64,000 bases of DNA from Millisia brevis NBRC 105863 (lineage in GTDB: Bacteria; Actinomycetota; Actinomycetes; Mycobacteriales; Mycobacteriaceae), in the NCBI RefSeq assembly GCF_001552615.1, contig NZ_BCRN01000004.1, forward strand, positions 1 through 64,000. The letters run 5' to 3'. Position 1 is the first letter of the stretch, and each line of letters begins with the position of its first letter. Of this stretch, positions 1-8,075 are shown piece by piece. The notes under the pieces were generated by a model. The model had not been told where the DNA came from, made no database searches, and saw only the letters and a program-made list of their open reading frames with translations. The position numbers and the translations under genes are program-made.

Positions 1-54
1 ACGTGTCCACTTTTTCAGGGGAACCTCACTCGGCAATCGGGAACGCCGCACCCA

Positions 55-636
55 TCACCAGGTTGGACAACCTGGCTGGGCATCACATCTAGCCAAGCAG
101 GGTGAAGGCGTCGATCCGCGCACCGTCTTGGCGGTCCGGGTTTTCATTCCGACTGGCCGAGATACCAGACGGGGCATCAATAACGCGTCGGCGACGCTGT
201 TCTTCGATCTGTGAAACGGTGCCTTCCTGTCAAGCGCTCGCTGCACTGCGCGTCGACGCTCCTCATCGGTGGGTTCGTGACTCGAACCCGCTGCAAACAG
301 TTTCTCGACGTCCGTAAAGTTGCGTGCAGTCATCGCGCCGATCAGCGGAACGTTGTGAGCGAGTTCGTCGATCGCGTGGCGCGCGTCTGGGTGGTCGTCG
401 CCCCCGAAGTCCTGAACCTCGCGCCGCGATGCCTTCAATCGATCGGACAGACTTGTTGTGATCGAGGCCTCGACCTTCGGGCGATTCCTTGCAAACTCGT
501 CGTTGATGAGCGGCGGGACAACGAGTATCAGTTCGTCGTCGTGCACGAGTTCGTCCAAGACCCGGATCAGACGTTGGCCGTCGCGCCGCTTACCTAGATC
601 GAGCCAGGTCGACGTGTCGACGAGAAGGTGTAACAC
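55..636 (-). pseudogene. PIN-domain protein, C-terminally disrupted
   Basis: The N-terminus (LLVDTSTWLDL) carries the first PIN acidic residue. The motif SKNSVADALL near residue 150 carries the later conserved acidic position of PIN nucleases, which usually cut RNA and often act as toxins. Right after VADALL the reading frame turns into Arg/Pro/Thr-rich text unlike a PIN C-terminus. The next frame reads about 30 plausible residues ending ...RIDAFTLLG and stops at about position 89, so a frameshift, probably with an internal deletion, has removed the last strand and acidic residue. No antitoxin gene is visible on either side. It sits left of a tRNA 3-prime fragment, which fits decaying mobile DNA. 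The PIN assignment is from motifs only. Confidence 0.6.
58..75. repeat. perfect inverted repeat
   Basis: CCAGGTTGGACAACCTGG is an 8-bp perfect inverted repeat around a 2-nt centre. It lies inside the 3-prime end of the broken PIN gene. It could be a small hairpin or a protein site; nothing else supports a role. Confidence 0.35.
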
Positions 637-1060
637 CAGTTCAGGCTATCCAAGGCTCTGAGTTCGGCTCGCCCCGGTTCCACCCGGTACGCGAGGGGAG
701 ATCTCAACGGCTCGTAGGCGTTCGGCGTCAGCGTGGAATCGACGGTCAACGGCGTGCAATCGTACCCTTGAACTGCGGCGATACAGTCGGCCCGGGCGCG
801 TTCCGCAGGTAGGCGCCGTGTACCGGATAGCGGGCCGTCCGTTCCCAAGATCTGCCCAGTGTCGGTTCGAGCCCGACTGGGGGCACCACGCGAGATGCCC
901 CGGCCCGATACCGAAGTCGTCGCCCAAACTTCTGAAGTCTCGGTGAGCCATACCGTCGCCGGCCCGGGAGCTCAGCCGGCAGGGTGGATGACGGACGCGG
1001 ATGGTGTTCGGGTTGCCGGACAGCCGCTTGCTGGTCGTGTGTCGACGGAAGGATTCCGAT
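637..1060. other. 424-bp gap without a convincing gene
   Basis: No frame here looks protein coding. The stretch holds the tRNA 3-prime fragment (861-888) and the leader of the SDR gene, with its ribosome site GGAAGGA at 1047-1053. Frames antisense to the tRNA fragment spell the familiar spurious PPVGLEPT peptide. Confidence 0.6.
861..888 (+). other. tRNA 3-prime fragment (T arm, acceptor strand, CCA), possible att site
   Basis: A T stem (GTCGG/CCGAC) encloses the canonical loop TTCGAGC, followed by TGGGGGC, a discriminator A and CCA, exactly as at the end of a bacterial tRNA. No matching 5-prime acceptor strand (GCCCCCA) or D arm lies in the preceding 120 bases, so it is not a complete tRNA. 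Such fragments are left where integrative elements recombine into tRNA 3-prime ends. The A discriminator and the preceding bases resemble a tRNA-Leu tail, but the isotype is uncertain. Confidence 0.55.
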
Positions 1061-1885
1061 ATGGCCGAGAAGGTCTGGTTCATCACCGGTACGTCCCGCG
1101 GTTTCGGGCGGGAATGGGCGATCGCGGCCCTCGAGCGCGGCGACAAGGTCGCGGCGACGGCGCGCGATACGTCGGCTCTGGCGGACCTGGTCGACAAGTA
1201 CGGTGACGCGATCCTTCCGATCCAGCTGGACGTCACCGATCGCGCCGCCGACTTCGCGGCGGTCGAACAGGCGCACCAGCGATTCGGTCGTCTCGACATC
1301 GTGATCAACAACGCCGGGTACGGGTTGTTCGGCTTCGTCGAGGAGGTCAGCGAACAGCAGGCTCGCGATCAGTTGGAGACCAACGTCTTCGGTGCCTTGT
1401 GGATCACCCAGGCCGTGTTGCCGTTCCTGCGGGAACAGGGCAGCGGTCATATCCTTCAGGTGTCGTCGATCGGCGGCATCAGCGCGTTCCCGAACGTCGG
1501 CCTCTACCACGCCTCGAAGTGGGCGCTGGAAGGCTTTTCGCAGTCGCTGGCGCAGGAGGTTGCGTCGTTCGGGATCCACGTGACGCTGATCGAACCCGGC
1601 GGTTTCGCGACGGACTGGTCCGGGTCGTCGTCGCAGCGGGCGACCGAATTGCCCGCCTACGCGGCCGCGCATGCGGAGGCGGATGCGGCGCGCAAGCAAC
1701 GGGTGTCGACCCCCGGCGACCCGACGGCGTCGGCTCGCGCCCTGCTGCGAATCATCGACGCCGAGAAGCCGCCGCTGCGGGTCTTCTTCGGTACAGCCCC
1801 ACTCGCGATCGCCAAGGCGGACTACGAGAGTCGACTCGCGACCTGGGAGCAGTGGCAGCCGGTGGCGATCGAGGCTCAGGGGTAG
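1061..1885 (+). CDS. short-chain dehydrogenase/reductase
   Basis: A 274-residue classical SDR that oxidises or reduces a hydroxyl/keto group with NAD(P)H in the cytosol; the substrate is unknown. It has the cofactor motif TGTSRGFG at residues 9-16, NNAG at 83-86, Ser at about 136 and the catalytic pair Tyr149/Lys153 (YHASK). The Arg after the second cofactor-loop residue and the TARDTSAL stretch near 33-40 fit an NADP preference, but that is inferred. The ATG at 1061 was chosen over upstream in-frame starts because GGAAGGA lies 7 bases before it. It is the first intact gene right of the tRNA fragment and converges with an EamA transporter gene 43 bp away. Confidence 0.9.
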   Translation: MAEKVWFITGTSRGFGREWAIAALERGDKVAATARDTSALADLVDKYGDAILPIQLDVTDRAADFAAVEQAHQRFGRLDIVINNAGYGLFGFVEEVSEQQARDQLETNVFGALWITQAVLPFLREQGSGHILQVSSIGGISAFPNVGLYHASKWALEGFSQSLAQEVASFGIHVTLIEPGGFATDWSGSSSQRATELPAYAAAHAEADAARKQRVSTPGDPTASARALLRIIDAEKPPLRVFFGTAPLAIAKADYESRLATWEQWQPVAIEAQG

Positions 1886-1928
1886 GCGCGTCGCCGCGCC
1901 GGGCGGCCGGCCGCGATCGGTCGCCCGG

Positions 1929-2924
1929 CTAGCGGAACGCTCGGATGTTGGTCACCACCACACCACCGATCACCACGATCCCGCCGATGATCTGCGCGGC
2001 CGTATACGGATGGCCGGCGAGGATGGTGAACGCGGCGGTGAAGACGGTGATCAGGTTGAGGAAGACCCCGGCGCCGCCGGCCGGGATCACCGTCAGCGCG
2101 CGATTCCACAGCAGGTACGACAGCACCGACGGGAAGATCCCGATGAAGATCAGCGCCCACAGGGTGCTCGCCGTCGACGGCAGGGTCGGACCGCCGGTGG
2201 CGACACTGATCGGCGCCAGCACCAGCACCGCGATGACGGCCTGGATCGCCGTCGAGGTGATCGGCGGCAGCTTCGGTGCCAACCGACCGGCGATCGTATA
2301 GGCCGTCCACACACAGATCGCGCCGACCATCAGCAGTTCGCCGCGGCCGAATCCGGTGCCGAACAGCGTGCCGATATCGCCGCGGGAGAGCACGACCAGC
2401 ACCCCGACGAGGGCTATGGCAACGCCCACGATCGCGAGAGGGGTGAGCCGTTCCCGCAGGAAGATCGCCGCCGCCAGGGTAATCAGCGCTGGATTGAAGG
2501 CGTTGATCAGCGAGGCGTTGAACGCATCGGTGTACTGCAGCGCCCCGTAGAGGAACAGGTTGTATCCGAGCAGCCCGAAGGCGCTGAGCATGATGAGCCA
2601 GGGCCAGGCGCGCAGCACCTGCCGCCAGTCCGGGCGCTCGACGAACTGCGCGATCAGCAGGAGTGGAACGACGGCGATCGCCCACCGCAGCAGCACGAGG
2701 CTGAGCGGATCGATCGTCGCGACCGCCGCGCCGCCGATGACATAGTTGCCGGCCCAGAAGAGGGTCGCCCCGAGCAGGGACGCCACCGCCACCAACAGAC
2801 CCGTACGGCCGGAGCCCGTCGCCTGTCGCGCCGTCGAGGTGTCCCGGGGCGTCTCGGAAGGGTCAGCCACGGCAGCCGGACATCGATCGGATCCTTTCGC
2901 GGGGTGGGGATGTGCGTTCGCCAT
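1929..2924 (-). CDS. EamA/DMT family transporter
   Basis: A 331-residue inner-membrane protein with about ten hydrophobic helices after a 40-residue polar N-terminus. It has two internally similar halves, the usual plan of drug/metabolite (EamA) exporters; family members move amino acids, sugars or small metabolites. Typical features are GATLFWAGNYVIGG in helix 1 and the conserved FNPALITLAAAIFLRERLTP segment closing the first half. No partner gene points to a substrate. Its promoter must lie in the 260-bp region shared with the divergent patatin gene. Confidence 0.85.
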   Translation of the reverse strand: MANAHPHPAKGSDRCPAAVADPSETPRDTSTARQATGSGRTGLLVAVASLLGATLFWAGNYVIGGAAVATIDPLSLVLLRWAIAVVPLLLIAQFVERPDWRQVLRAWPWLIMLSAFGLLGYNLFLYGALQYTDAFNASLINAFNPALITLAAAIFLRERLTPLAIVGVAIALVGVLVVLSRGDIGTLFGTGFGRGELLMVGAICVWTAYTIAGRLAPKLPPITSTAIQAVIAVLVLAPISVATGGPTLPSTASTLWALIFIGIFPSVLSYLLWNRALTVIPAGGAGVFLNLITVFTAAFTILAGHPYTAAQIIGGIVVIGGVVVTNIRAFR

Positions 2925-3079
2925 CTCGTCCCGTCGGACACCCTATGCCCGGTGGGACCCGAGCCGCGACATCCTCCCGTCGCGGGCCGATCGGTCACGG
3001 CTGCCCGGGAGTTCGGGTCGGCGGCGGCCGCCGGTGCTACCGTCGAATGGTCGTGACCGATCGAACGGAGGTGAGACCC

Positions 3080-3139
3080 ATGTATGCCGTATCCGCAGCG
3101 GGTGCTCCCTCACCGATCACGTTCGCGCGACTCGCCTAG
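3080..3139 (+). CDS. possible 19-residue leader ORF
   Basis: ATG at 3080 follows a strong ribosome site (GGAGGTGAG) by 4 bases and opens a 19-codon frame, MYAVSAAGAPSPITFARLA, ending in TAG at 3137. It lies 45 bp before the patatin gene, with a perfect 7-bp hairpin in between. No family is recognised. The ribosome site is better than that of the downstream gene, which suggests a translated leader, but conservation is untested. Confidence 0.35.
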   Translation: MYAVSAAGAPSPITFARLA

Positions 3140-3156
3140 TCGCCCACGGGAGAGCC

Positions 3157-3173
3157 CGCGAGGACCCCTCGCG
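3157..3173 (+). promoter_or_regulatory. hairpin just before the patatin ribosome site
   Basis: CGCGAGG-ACC-CCTCGCG forms a perfect 7-bp stem with a 3-nt loop. It ends 11 bases before the patatin ATG and abuts the GAAAGG that probably serves as its ribosome site, so folding could hinder initiation. Coupling with translation of the upstream 19-codon frame is an inference. Confidence 0.4.
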
Positions 3174-3184
3174 AAAGGCCTCCC

Positions 3185-4147
3185 ATGCCCACTTTCTCCA
3201 CCTCCGACGCGCCCTCCGCCGCACCTGCGGACCGCAACCACCCACAGATCGACGCAGCGAATCGGTTGCCCGGTTCCGGTGAACGAGCCCTGGTCCTCGG
3301 CGGCGGGGGTGCGGCCGGCAACGCCTGGCTGATCGGCGTCATCGCCGGCCTGCTCGACGGCGGTCTCGACGTCACCGACGCCGACCTGATCATCGGCACC
3401 TCCGCCGGCTCGACCGCCGCCGCGCAGATCACCACCGCCGACCCCGCGCGGCTCTACGCCGATATCGTCGGCGCACCGGCCGGACCGGGTGCGGCGGCGC
3501 CGGTGGGAGGCGGTCGCGGGACCGCCGGGACAGTCGCCGACCTGCTCGACCGGACCGGGCGGGTCATCGCCGAGGCCGCGGACCTGCCGCAGATGCGCCG
3601 CACGATGGGTGCGATGCTCGCGGCGGCGAGTGCTCCCGGCGGGACCGCGAGGTGGCGCGCCACCGTCGCGAACCGGCTCCCGCGACCGGAATGGCCCGAC
3701 CGAACGGTGCTGATCACCGCGGTCGACACCGACACCGGCGCACCGATCCTCTTCGACCGAGCGAGCGGCATCGACCTGGTCGACGCGGTCGCGGCCGGTT
3801 GCGCCGGCGGATTCGCCTACGAGATCGGCGACCACCGGTACATCGACGGCGGCTACCGCACCAACGCCGACAACGCCGACCTCGCCGCCGGATATGAACG
3901 GGTGCTGGTGCTCTCGCCTTTCGGCGGTCGCGCCCGCACCCCCGTGGAATGGGGCACCCACCTCGCCGACCAGATCGATCGGCTCCGACGGGCCGGCAGC
4001 CGAGTCGAGACGATGTTCCCGGATACCGCTGCTCGCAAGGCCTTCGGTGAATCGATGATGGACCTGTCGACGCGGGCACCAGCCGCCACCGCCGGCTTCG
4101 CGCACGGTCTGCGGCTCGCCGGCCCCCTTGCCAACCTCTGGCGGTGA
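3185..4147 (+). CDS. patatin-like phospholipase
   Basis: A 320-residue serine acyl-hydrolase of the patatin/RssA type, expected to cleave acyl esters of lipids. The oxyanion loop GGGGAAGNAW begins at about residue 39. The nucleophile elbow GTSAG has Ser73, and the catalytic Asp is D221 in the DGG motif, so the Ser-Asp dyad is complete. No signal peptide is visible, so a cytosolic or membrane-surface role is likely. It is preceded by a possible leader ORF and hairpin. It converges with the response-regulator gene, leaving only 16 bp between stop codons. Confidence 0.9.
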   Translation: MPTFSTSDAPSAAPADRNHPQIDAANRLPGSGERALVLGGGGAAGNAWLIGVIAGLLDGGLDVTDADLIIGTSAGSTAAAQITTADPARLYADIVGAPAGPGAAAPVGGGRGTAGTVADLLDRTGRVIAEAADLPQMRRTMGAMLAAASAPGGTARWRATVANRLPRPEWPDRTVLITAVDTDTGAPILFDRASGIDLVDAVAAGCAGGFAYEIGDHRYIDGGYRTNADNADLAAGYERVLVLSPFGGRARTPVEWGTHLADQIDRLRRAGSRVETMFPDTAARKAFGESMMDLSTRAPAATAGFAHGLRLAGPLANLWR

Positions 4148-4163
4148 TGTCGGTCGGTGGCGG

Positions 4164-4865
4164 CTACCCGTCGCGCGACGTCCACCGATACCGGACCTGC
4201 GGGCGGCCGGTGCGCCCGTATTCGGTGCTGCGCGCGACGATTCCGTCGTCGGCGAGCGCCTCGAGGTAGCGCCAGGCGGTCACCCGGGAGGAGCCGACGA
4301 CGTGCGCGGTCTCCGACGCGGTCAGCCCGGCATCGGCATCGCGAATCGCCCGGGCAACGGCGTCCGCGGTCTCCGGCGCGGTGCCCTTGCGGGCGGTGCT
4401 GCGCGGGGCGACCGAGCGCAGCTGGGCGAAGGCTCGATCGATATCGCCCTGGCTGACCGCGTCGGAACCGGTCGACATCGCCTCCCGGTAGCGCACGTAC
4501 TGTTCCAGTTTTTCCCGAAACGCGGCAAAGGTGAACGGCTTCAACAGATACAGCAACACCCCGTGGGCGACGGCGGTGCGTACGGTGTCGAGATCGCGTT
4601 GTGAGGTCACGGCGATCACATCGGGTGGCGGGTCGATCGCCGCGAGCGTCGACACGATGTCGATCCCGGACGCGTCGGGCAGTCCGATGTCGAGCAGGAC
4701 CAGGTCGATCGGCGACTCCTCCCGTGCGGCATTGCGGGCGGCCAGCACGGCGGCGCGGGCGGTCCCGGCGGTCGCGACCACCTCGAATCCGTCGAGGCGG
4801 TCGAGATAGGTGTGGTGGCTGCGGGCGATGATCGGTTCGTCCTCGACCACCAGGACCCGAATCAC
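4164..4865 (-). CDS. CitB/DcuR-type response regulator
   Basis: A 233-residue two-component regulator. The receiver spans about residues 1-120, with acidic residues at 8-10, phospho-acceptor Asp59 (LVLLDIGLPD) and the conserved Lys in LLKPF near 109. A C-terminal helix-turn-helix of the citrate/C4-dicarboxylate regulator class follows (LTASETAHVVGSSRVTAWRYLEAL). Its ATG overlaps the stop of the kinase gene by 4 bases (ATGA), so the two are translationally coupled. The divergent dctA carrier is the obvious target. Confidence 0.9.
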   Translation of the reverse strand: MIRVLVVEDEPIIARSHHTYLDRLDGFEVVATAGTARAAVLAARNAAREESPIDLVLLDIGLPDASGIDIVSTLAAIDPPPDVIAVTSQRDLDTVRTAVAHGVLLYLLKPFTFAAFREKLEQYVRYREAMSTGSDAVSQGDIDRAFAQLRSVAPRSTARKGTAPETADAVARAIRDADAGLTASETAHVVGSSRVTAWRYLEALADDGIVARSTEYGRTGRPQVRYRWTSRDG

Positions 4866-6523
4866 GCGGTGTCCGCCGGGATCGCGTGATCGGCGGTGAC
4901 GCCGGGCCGGATCAGGTGCACGCTGAGCACCGATCCGTAGGTCTGCTCCGCCGTCGTGGTACCGCCGCGTCGGTCGACGATCCGATCGATCAGATGCAGC
5001 CCGAGCCCGCGGCCCAGCTCGTCGCCGCCCGACTTGGTGGAGTATCCGCGGCGGCGGGCTAGTTCGAACTGCTCGGAGTCCATCCCCGGCCCGCTGTCGG
5101 CGACCGTCACCCGCAACTCGTTCGCGTCACCGATCACCGTGATCTCCACCCACGGGTCATCCGGGTCGGCGGCGTCCAGGGCGTTGTCGACCAGATTGCC
5201 CACCACCGTGTGTAATTCGGCCGGCGTCAACAACGCCGACACCGACGCGTCCAGCCGGGAATCGTCGGTGACCGTCATCGCGATCGACCGGTCCCGGGCG
5301 CGGGCCAGCTTGCCCAGCAGCAGGGCCGCCACGCCGGGGTCGCGGATCAGCGCCGACACCCGGGCGATGTCGTCGTCGCGGACCGCGAAATCGCCGGTCG
5401 CCAACCGCACCGCCTCCTCGGTCTGCCCCATCTCGACCAGCGACGCGATCGTGTGCATCCGATTTCCCCATTCGTGCGCCTGAGACCGGAGATGCTCGGC
5501 GAACTGCGTCATCGCCGCCAACGACCCGGTGGCGGACTGCAACTCGGTGCGATCGCGGATCGTGATGACCGCCGACTGCGCCCGATCGGGCACCGGTGCC
5601 CGGTTGACCAACAGGATGCGACCCCCGGCGGCGACATGTGTTTCGTCGATGATCGGTTCGACCCCGTCGGTGATGAACGCCGGCAGGTCCTCGTCCCGGC
5701 CCGATTCGGTCAGGCCGAGCAGGCGGCGGGCCTCGTCGTTCACCAATACCGGGCGTCCGCGCTCGACCACCACCAATCCCTCACTCACCGCGTGCAATAC
5801 CGCGTCGTGATGTTCGTACATCACCCGCAGCTCGTCCGGCGCCAGGCCGCCGGTCTGCCGCAGTAGGCGCCGGCGCAGCAGCCACAATCCGGTGAAGGAG
5901 AACGCCAGGGCCGTGACCGCGATCCCGCCGACGATCGGCAGCTGCCGCTGCCAGGAGGCGGTGAGTGAATCGAGGGTGAACCCCGCCGCGACGAGGCCGA
6001 CGACATCGCCCCGATCGTCGACTACCGGGGCAATCGTGCGAATCGACGGGCCGAGGGTGCCGGTGTAGACCTCGGTATACGTCCCGCCGGCCAGCGCCTC
6101 GTCCCGCGAACCGAGATAGTCGCCGCCGATCTGCGCGGGGTCGGTATGGGTGAAGCGGGTGCCGTCCGGGCTCATGATGGTGATGAACGCGGCGCCCGTC
6201 ACCGCGCGCACCCCCTCGGTCACCGACTGCAGCCGCGCGGTCGGGTCATCGGAGAGCAATGCCTCGAGGGTCGACGGCGCCGACGCCAGGCTCGACGCGA
6301 TCGCGGCGCTCTGCTTCTCCGCGGTCGAACGCGCGTGCACGTACATCTCGTAGGAGCCGAGCGCCCCGGCGACACACACGATCGCGATCACCATCGCGAT
6401 CTGCAGGGCGATGGCCCGGCCCGCCAGGGTGCGCGGGCGCGGAAAGCGTTGGGTCCACCGATGAACGAAATGAACGCAAGGGTGACCACCATCACTGTTC
6501 ACACCCACGATTGTGCACGTCAT
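4862..6523 (-). CDS. CitA/DcuS-type sensor histidine kinase
   Basis: A membrane kinase of about 553 residues. A first transmembrane helix (IALQIAMVIAIVCVAGALGS) is followed by an extracytoplasmic sensor domain of about 130 residues, a second helix, a PAS domain, the H-box QAHEWGNRMHTI, the N-box VDNALDAADP and glycine boxes DSGPGM and GRGLGLHLI. The HEWGN form of the H-box is the CitA/DcuS signature, whose members sense citrate or C4-dicarboxylates outside the cell. The start is uncertain: ATG 6523 was chosen, with GTG 6508 or 6502 as alternatives. The frame stays open to 6829, but that part overlaps dctA and is unlikely to be coding. Confidence 0.85.
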   Translation of the reverse strand: MTCTIVGVNSDGGHPCVHFVHRWTQRFPRPRTLAGRAIALQIAMVIAIVCVAGALGSYEMYVHARSTAEKQSAAIASSLASAPSTLEALLSDDPTARLQSVTEGVRAVTGAAFITIMSPDGTRFTHTDPAQIGGDYLGSRDEALAGGTYTEVYTGTLGPSIRTIAPVVDDRGDVVGLVAAGFTLDSLTASWQRQLPIVGGIAVTALAFSFTGLWLLRRRLLRQTGGLAPDELRVMYEHHDAVLHAVSEGLVVVERGRPVLVNDEARRLLGLTESGRDEDLPAFITDGVEPIIDETHVAAGGRILLVNRAPVPDRAQSAVITIRDRTELQSATGSLAAMTQFAEHLRSQAHEWGNRMHTIASLVEMGQTEEAVRLATGDFAVRDDDIARVSALIRDPGVAALLLGKLARARDRSIAMTVTDDSRLDASVSALLTPAELHTVVGNLVDNALDAADPDDPWVEITVIGDANELRVTVADSGPGMDSEQFELARRRGYSTKSGGDELGRGLGLHLIDRIVDRRGGTTTAEQTYGSVLSVHLIRPGVTADHAIPADTA

Positions 6524-6581
6524 CGTCGCGAATAGCCGCCGGGTGGGCCGTATCCCGGGCGCGGCGATGGAAGGACCCGCC

Positions 6582-7952
6582 GTGACCGACTCGACCACCC
6601 ATCCCACGCCACCCGCTCCGCCCAAGAAGCGTGACCGCACCCACTGGCTGTACATCGCCGTGATCGTCGCCGTTGTCGCGGGTGTGGCGGTCGGCCTCGT
6701 CGCCCCCTCGGTGGGCAAGGATCTCGGGATTCTCGGGACCCTCTTCGTCTCGCTGATCAAGATGATGATCGCCCCGGTCATCTTCTGCACGATCGTGCTC
6801 GGCATCGGGTCCGTCCGCAAGGCCGCCACCGTCGGCCGCGTCGGCGGCCTCGCCTTCGCCTACTTCCTGGCGATGTCGACCGTCGCCCTGGCGATCGGCC
6901 TGGTCGTCGGCAACTTGATCAAGCCCGGTACCGGCCTGAACATCTCCGCCTCGGCCGGTCAGGGTGCGGCGCTGGCGGAGCAGGCACACGAAGCCGGCGG
7001 CACCACCGAGTTCCTGCAGGGGATCATCCCGGACACCCTGGTCTCGTCGCTGACCTCGGGAAGTGTGTTGCAGGCGCTGTTCGTCGCGCTGCTGGTGGGC
7101 TTCGCCCTGCAGGCTCTCGGCGAGTCCGGCGAGCCGATGCTGCGTGCGGTCGCCTCGTTCCAGAAGGTCGTGTTCAAGGTCCTCGTCATGGTGCTGTGGG
7201 TGGCCCCGATCGGCGCCTTCGGTGCGATCGCCAACGTCGTCGGCCAGACCGGGTGGGCGGCCGTCGGCCAGTTGCTGACGCTGATGCTCGCCTTCTACAT
7301 CACCTGCGTCATCTTCGTCTTCGGCATCCTCGGCTCGCTGCTGTGGTTCACCTCGCGGGTGTCGATCCTCAAGCTGGTGCGCTACCTGGCGCGCGAATAC
7401 CTGCTGATCTTCGCGACCTCGTCCTCCGAGTCGGCGCTGCCGCGACTGATCGCCAAGATGGAGCACATCGGCGTCCAGCCGACCACCGTCGGAGTTGTTG
7501 TGCCCACCGGGTACTCGTTCAATCTGGACGGGACCGCCATCTATTTGACGATGGCGTCGCTGTTCATCGCCGACGCGATGGGCGATCCGCTGACCCTGGG
7601 GGAGCAGATCGGACTGCTGGCCTTCATGATCGTCGCCTCCAAGGGCGCTGCCGGGGTCAGCGGCGCCGGGTTGGCCACCCTGGCCGGCGGCCTGCAGGCG
7701 CACCGGCCCGAAATGCTGGACGGTGTCGGCCTGATCGTCGGTATCGACCGCTTCATGTCCGAGGCGCGCGCGGTCACCAACTTCTCCGGAAACGCGGTCG
7801 CCACCCTGTTGGTCGGGAGCTGGACGCGGACCGTCGACCACCAGCGGGTCAACGACGTGCTCTCCGGCGCACTGCCGTTCGACGAGGACGCGATGGTCGA
7901 CCCGCATACCTTCGACAAGCCCGCCGACGACGTAGAGCTCACCAAGCGGTAG
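6582..7952 (+). CDS. dctA: dicarboxylate:cation symporter (DctA-like)
   Basis: A 456-residue DAACS-family carrier that brings in C4-dicarboxylates with protons or sodium. Family landmarks are the Ser-rich hairpin ATSSSESALPRL and the NLDGTAIY segment of the substrate site, with about eight helices and re-entrant loops. The GTG at 6582 was chosen because GGAAGGA lies 6 bases upstream; ATG 6567 contributes that ribosome site instead. It is divergent from the CitAB-like sensor system about 60 bp away, so induction by external dicarboxylate is likely. A hairpin terminator follows its stop. Confidence 0.92.
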   Translation: MTDSTTHPTPPAPPKKRDRTHWLYIAVIVAVVAGVAVGLVAPSVGKDLGILGTLFVSLIKMMIAPVIFCTIVLGIGSVRKAATVGRVGGLAFAYFLAMSTVALAIGLVVGNLIKPGTGLNISASAGQGAALAEQAHEAGGTTEFLQGIIPDTLVSSLTSGSVLQALFVALLVGFALQALGESGEPMLRAVASFQKVVFKVLVMVLWVAPIGAFGAIANVVGQTGWAAVGQLLTLMLAFYITCVIFVFGILGSLLWFTSRVSILKLVRYLAREYLLIFATSSSESALPRLIAKMEHIGVQPTTVGVVVPTGYSFNLDGTAIYLTMASLFIADAMGDPLTLGEQIGLLAFMIVASKGAAGVSGAGLATLAGGLQAHRPEMLDGVGLIVGIDRFMSEARAVTNFSGNAVATLLVGSWTRTVDHQRVNDVLSGALPFDEDAMVDPHTFDKPADDVELTKR

Positions 7953-7968
7953 GCAAGTCCCTCCGTAT

Positions 7969-7996
7969 CCGCCCCCGGTCGCGAGCCCGGGGGCGG
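7969..7996 (+). terminator. rho-independent-like hairpin after dctA
   Basis: A 10-bp perfect GC stem (CCGCCCCCGG/CCGGGGGCGG) with an 8-nt loop begins 17 bases after the dctA stop. Only two T residues follow, the weak-tract form common in actinobacteria. Confidence 0.65.
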
Positions 7997-8075
7997 TTGC
8001 GTGTGTTCGCCCGCGAGAATGACCGGATTGGGGAGCGTGGGAGCCGGCGGGTGGATGCAGAACTCCCCACAGGGT

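Noticed and set aside
1-30. Possible insertion-sequence end (TGTCCACTTTTTCAGGGG) at the window edge
   Set aside because: The motif is reminiscent of IS termini, but no partner end or transposase is visible within the window.
861-888. Complete tRNA gene
   Set aside because: No D arm, anticodon arm or 5-prime acceptor strand can be drawn upstream.
746-1699. Open frame on the minus strand including a PPVGLEPTLGR peptide
   Set aside because: This is the well-known spurious translation of the strand opposite a tRNA 3-prime end; the rest is antisense to the SDR gene.
1671-3056. 461-codon plus-strand frame
   Set aside because: It is antisense to the EamA gene and out of frame with the SDR gene, with Arg/Asp/His-biased composition.
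6524-6829. N-terminal extension of the CitA-like kinase frame
   Set aside because: It runs through the dctA start and promoter region and does not resemble a sensor N-terminus.
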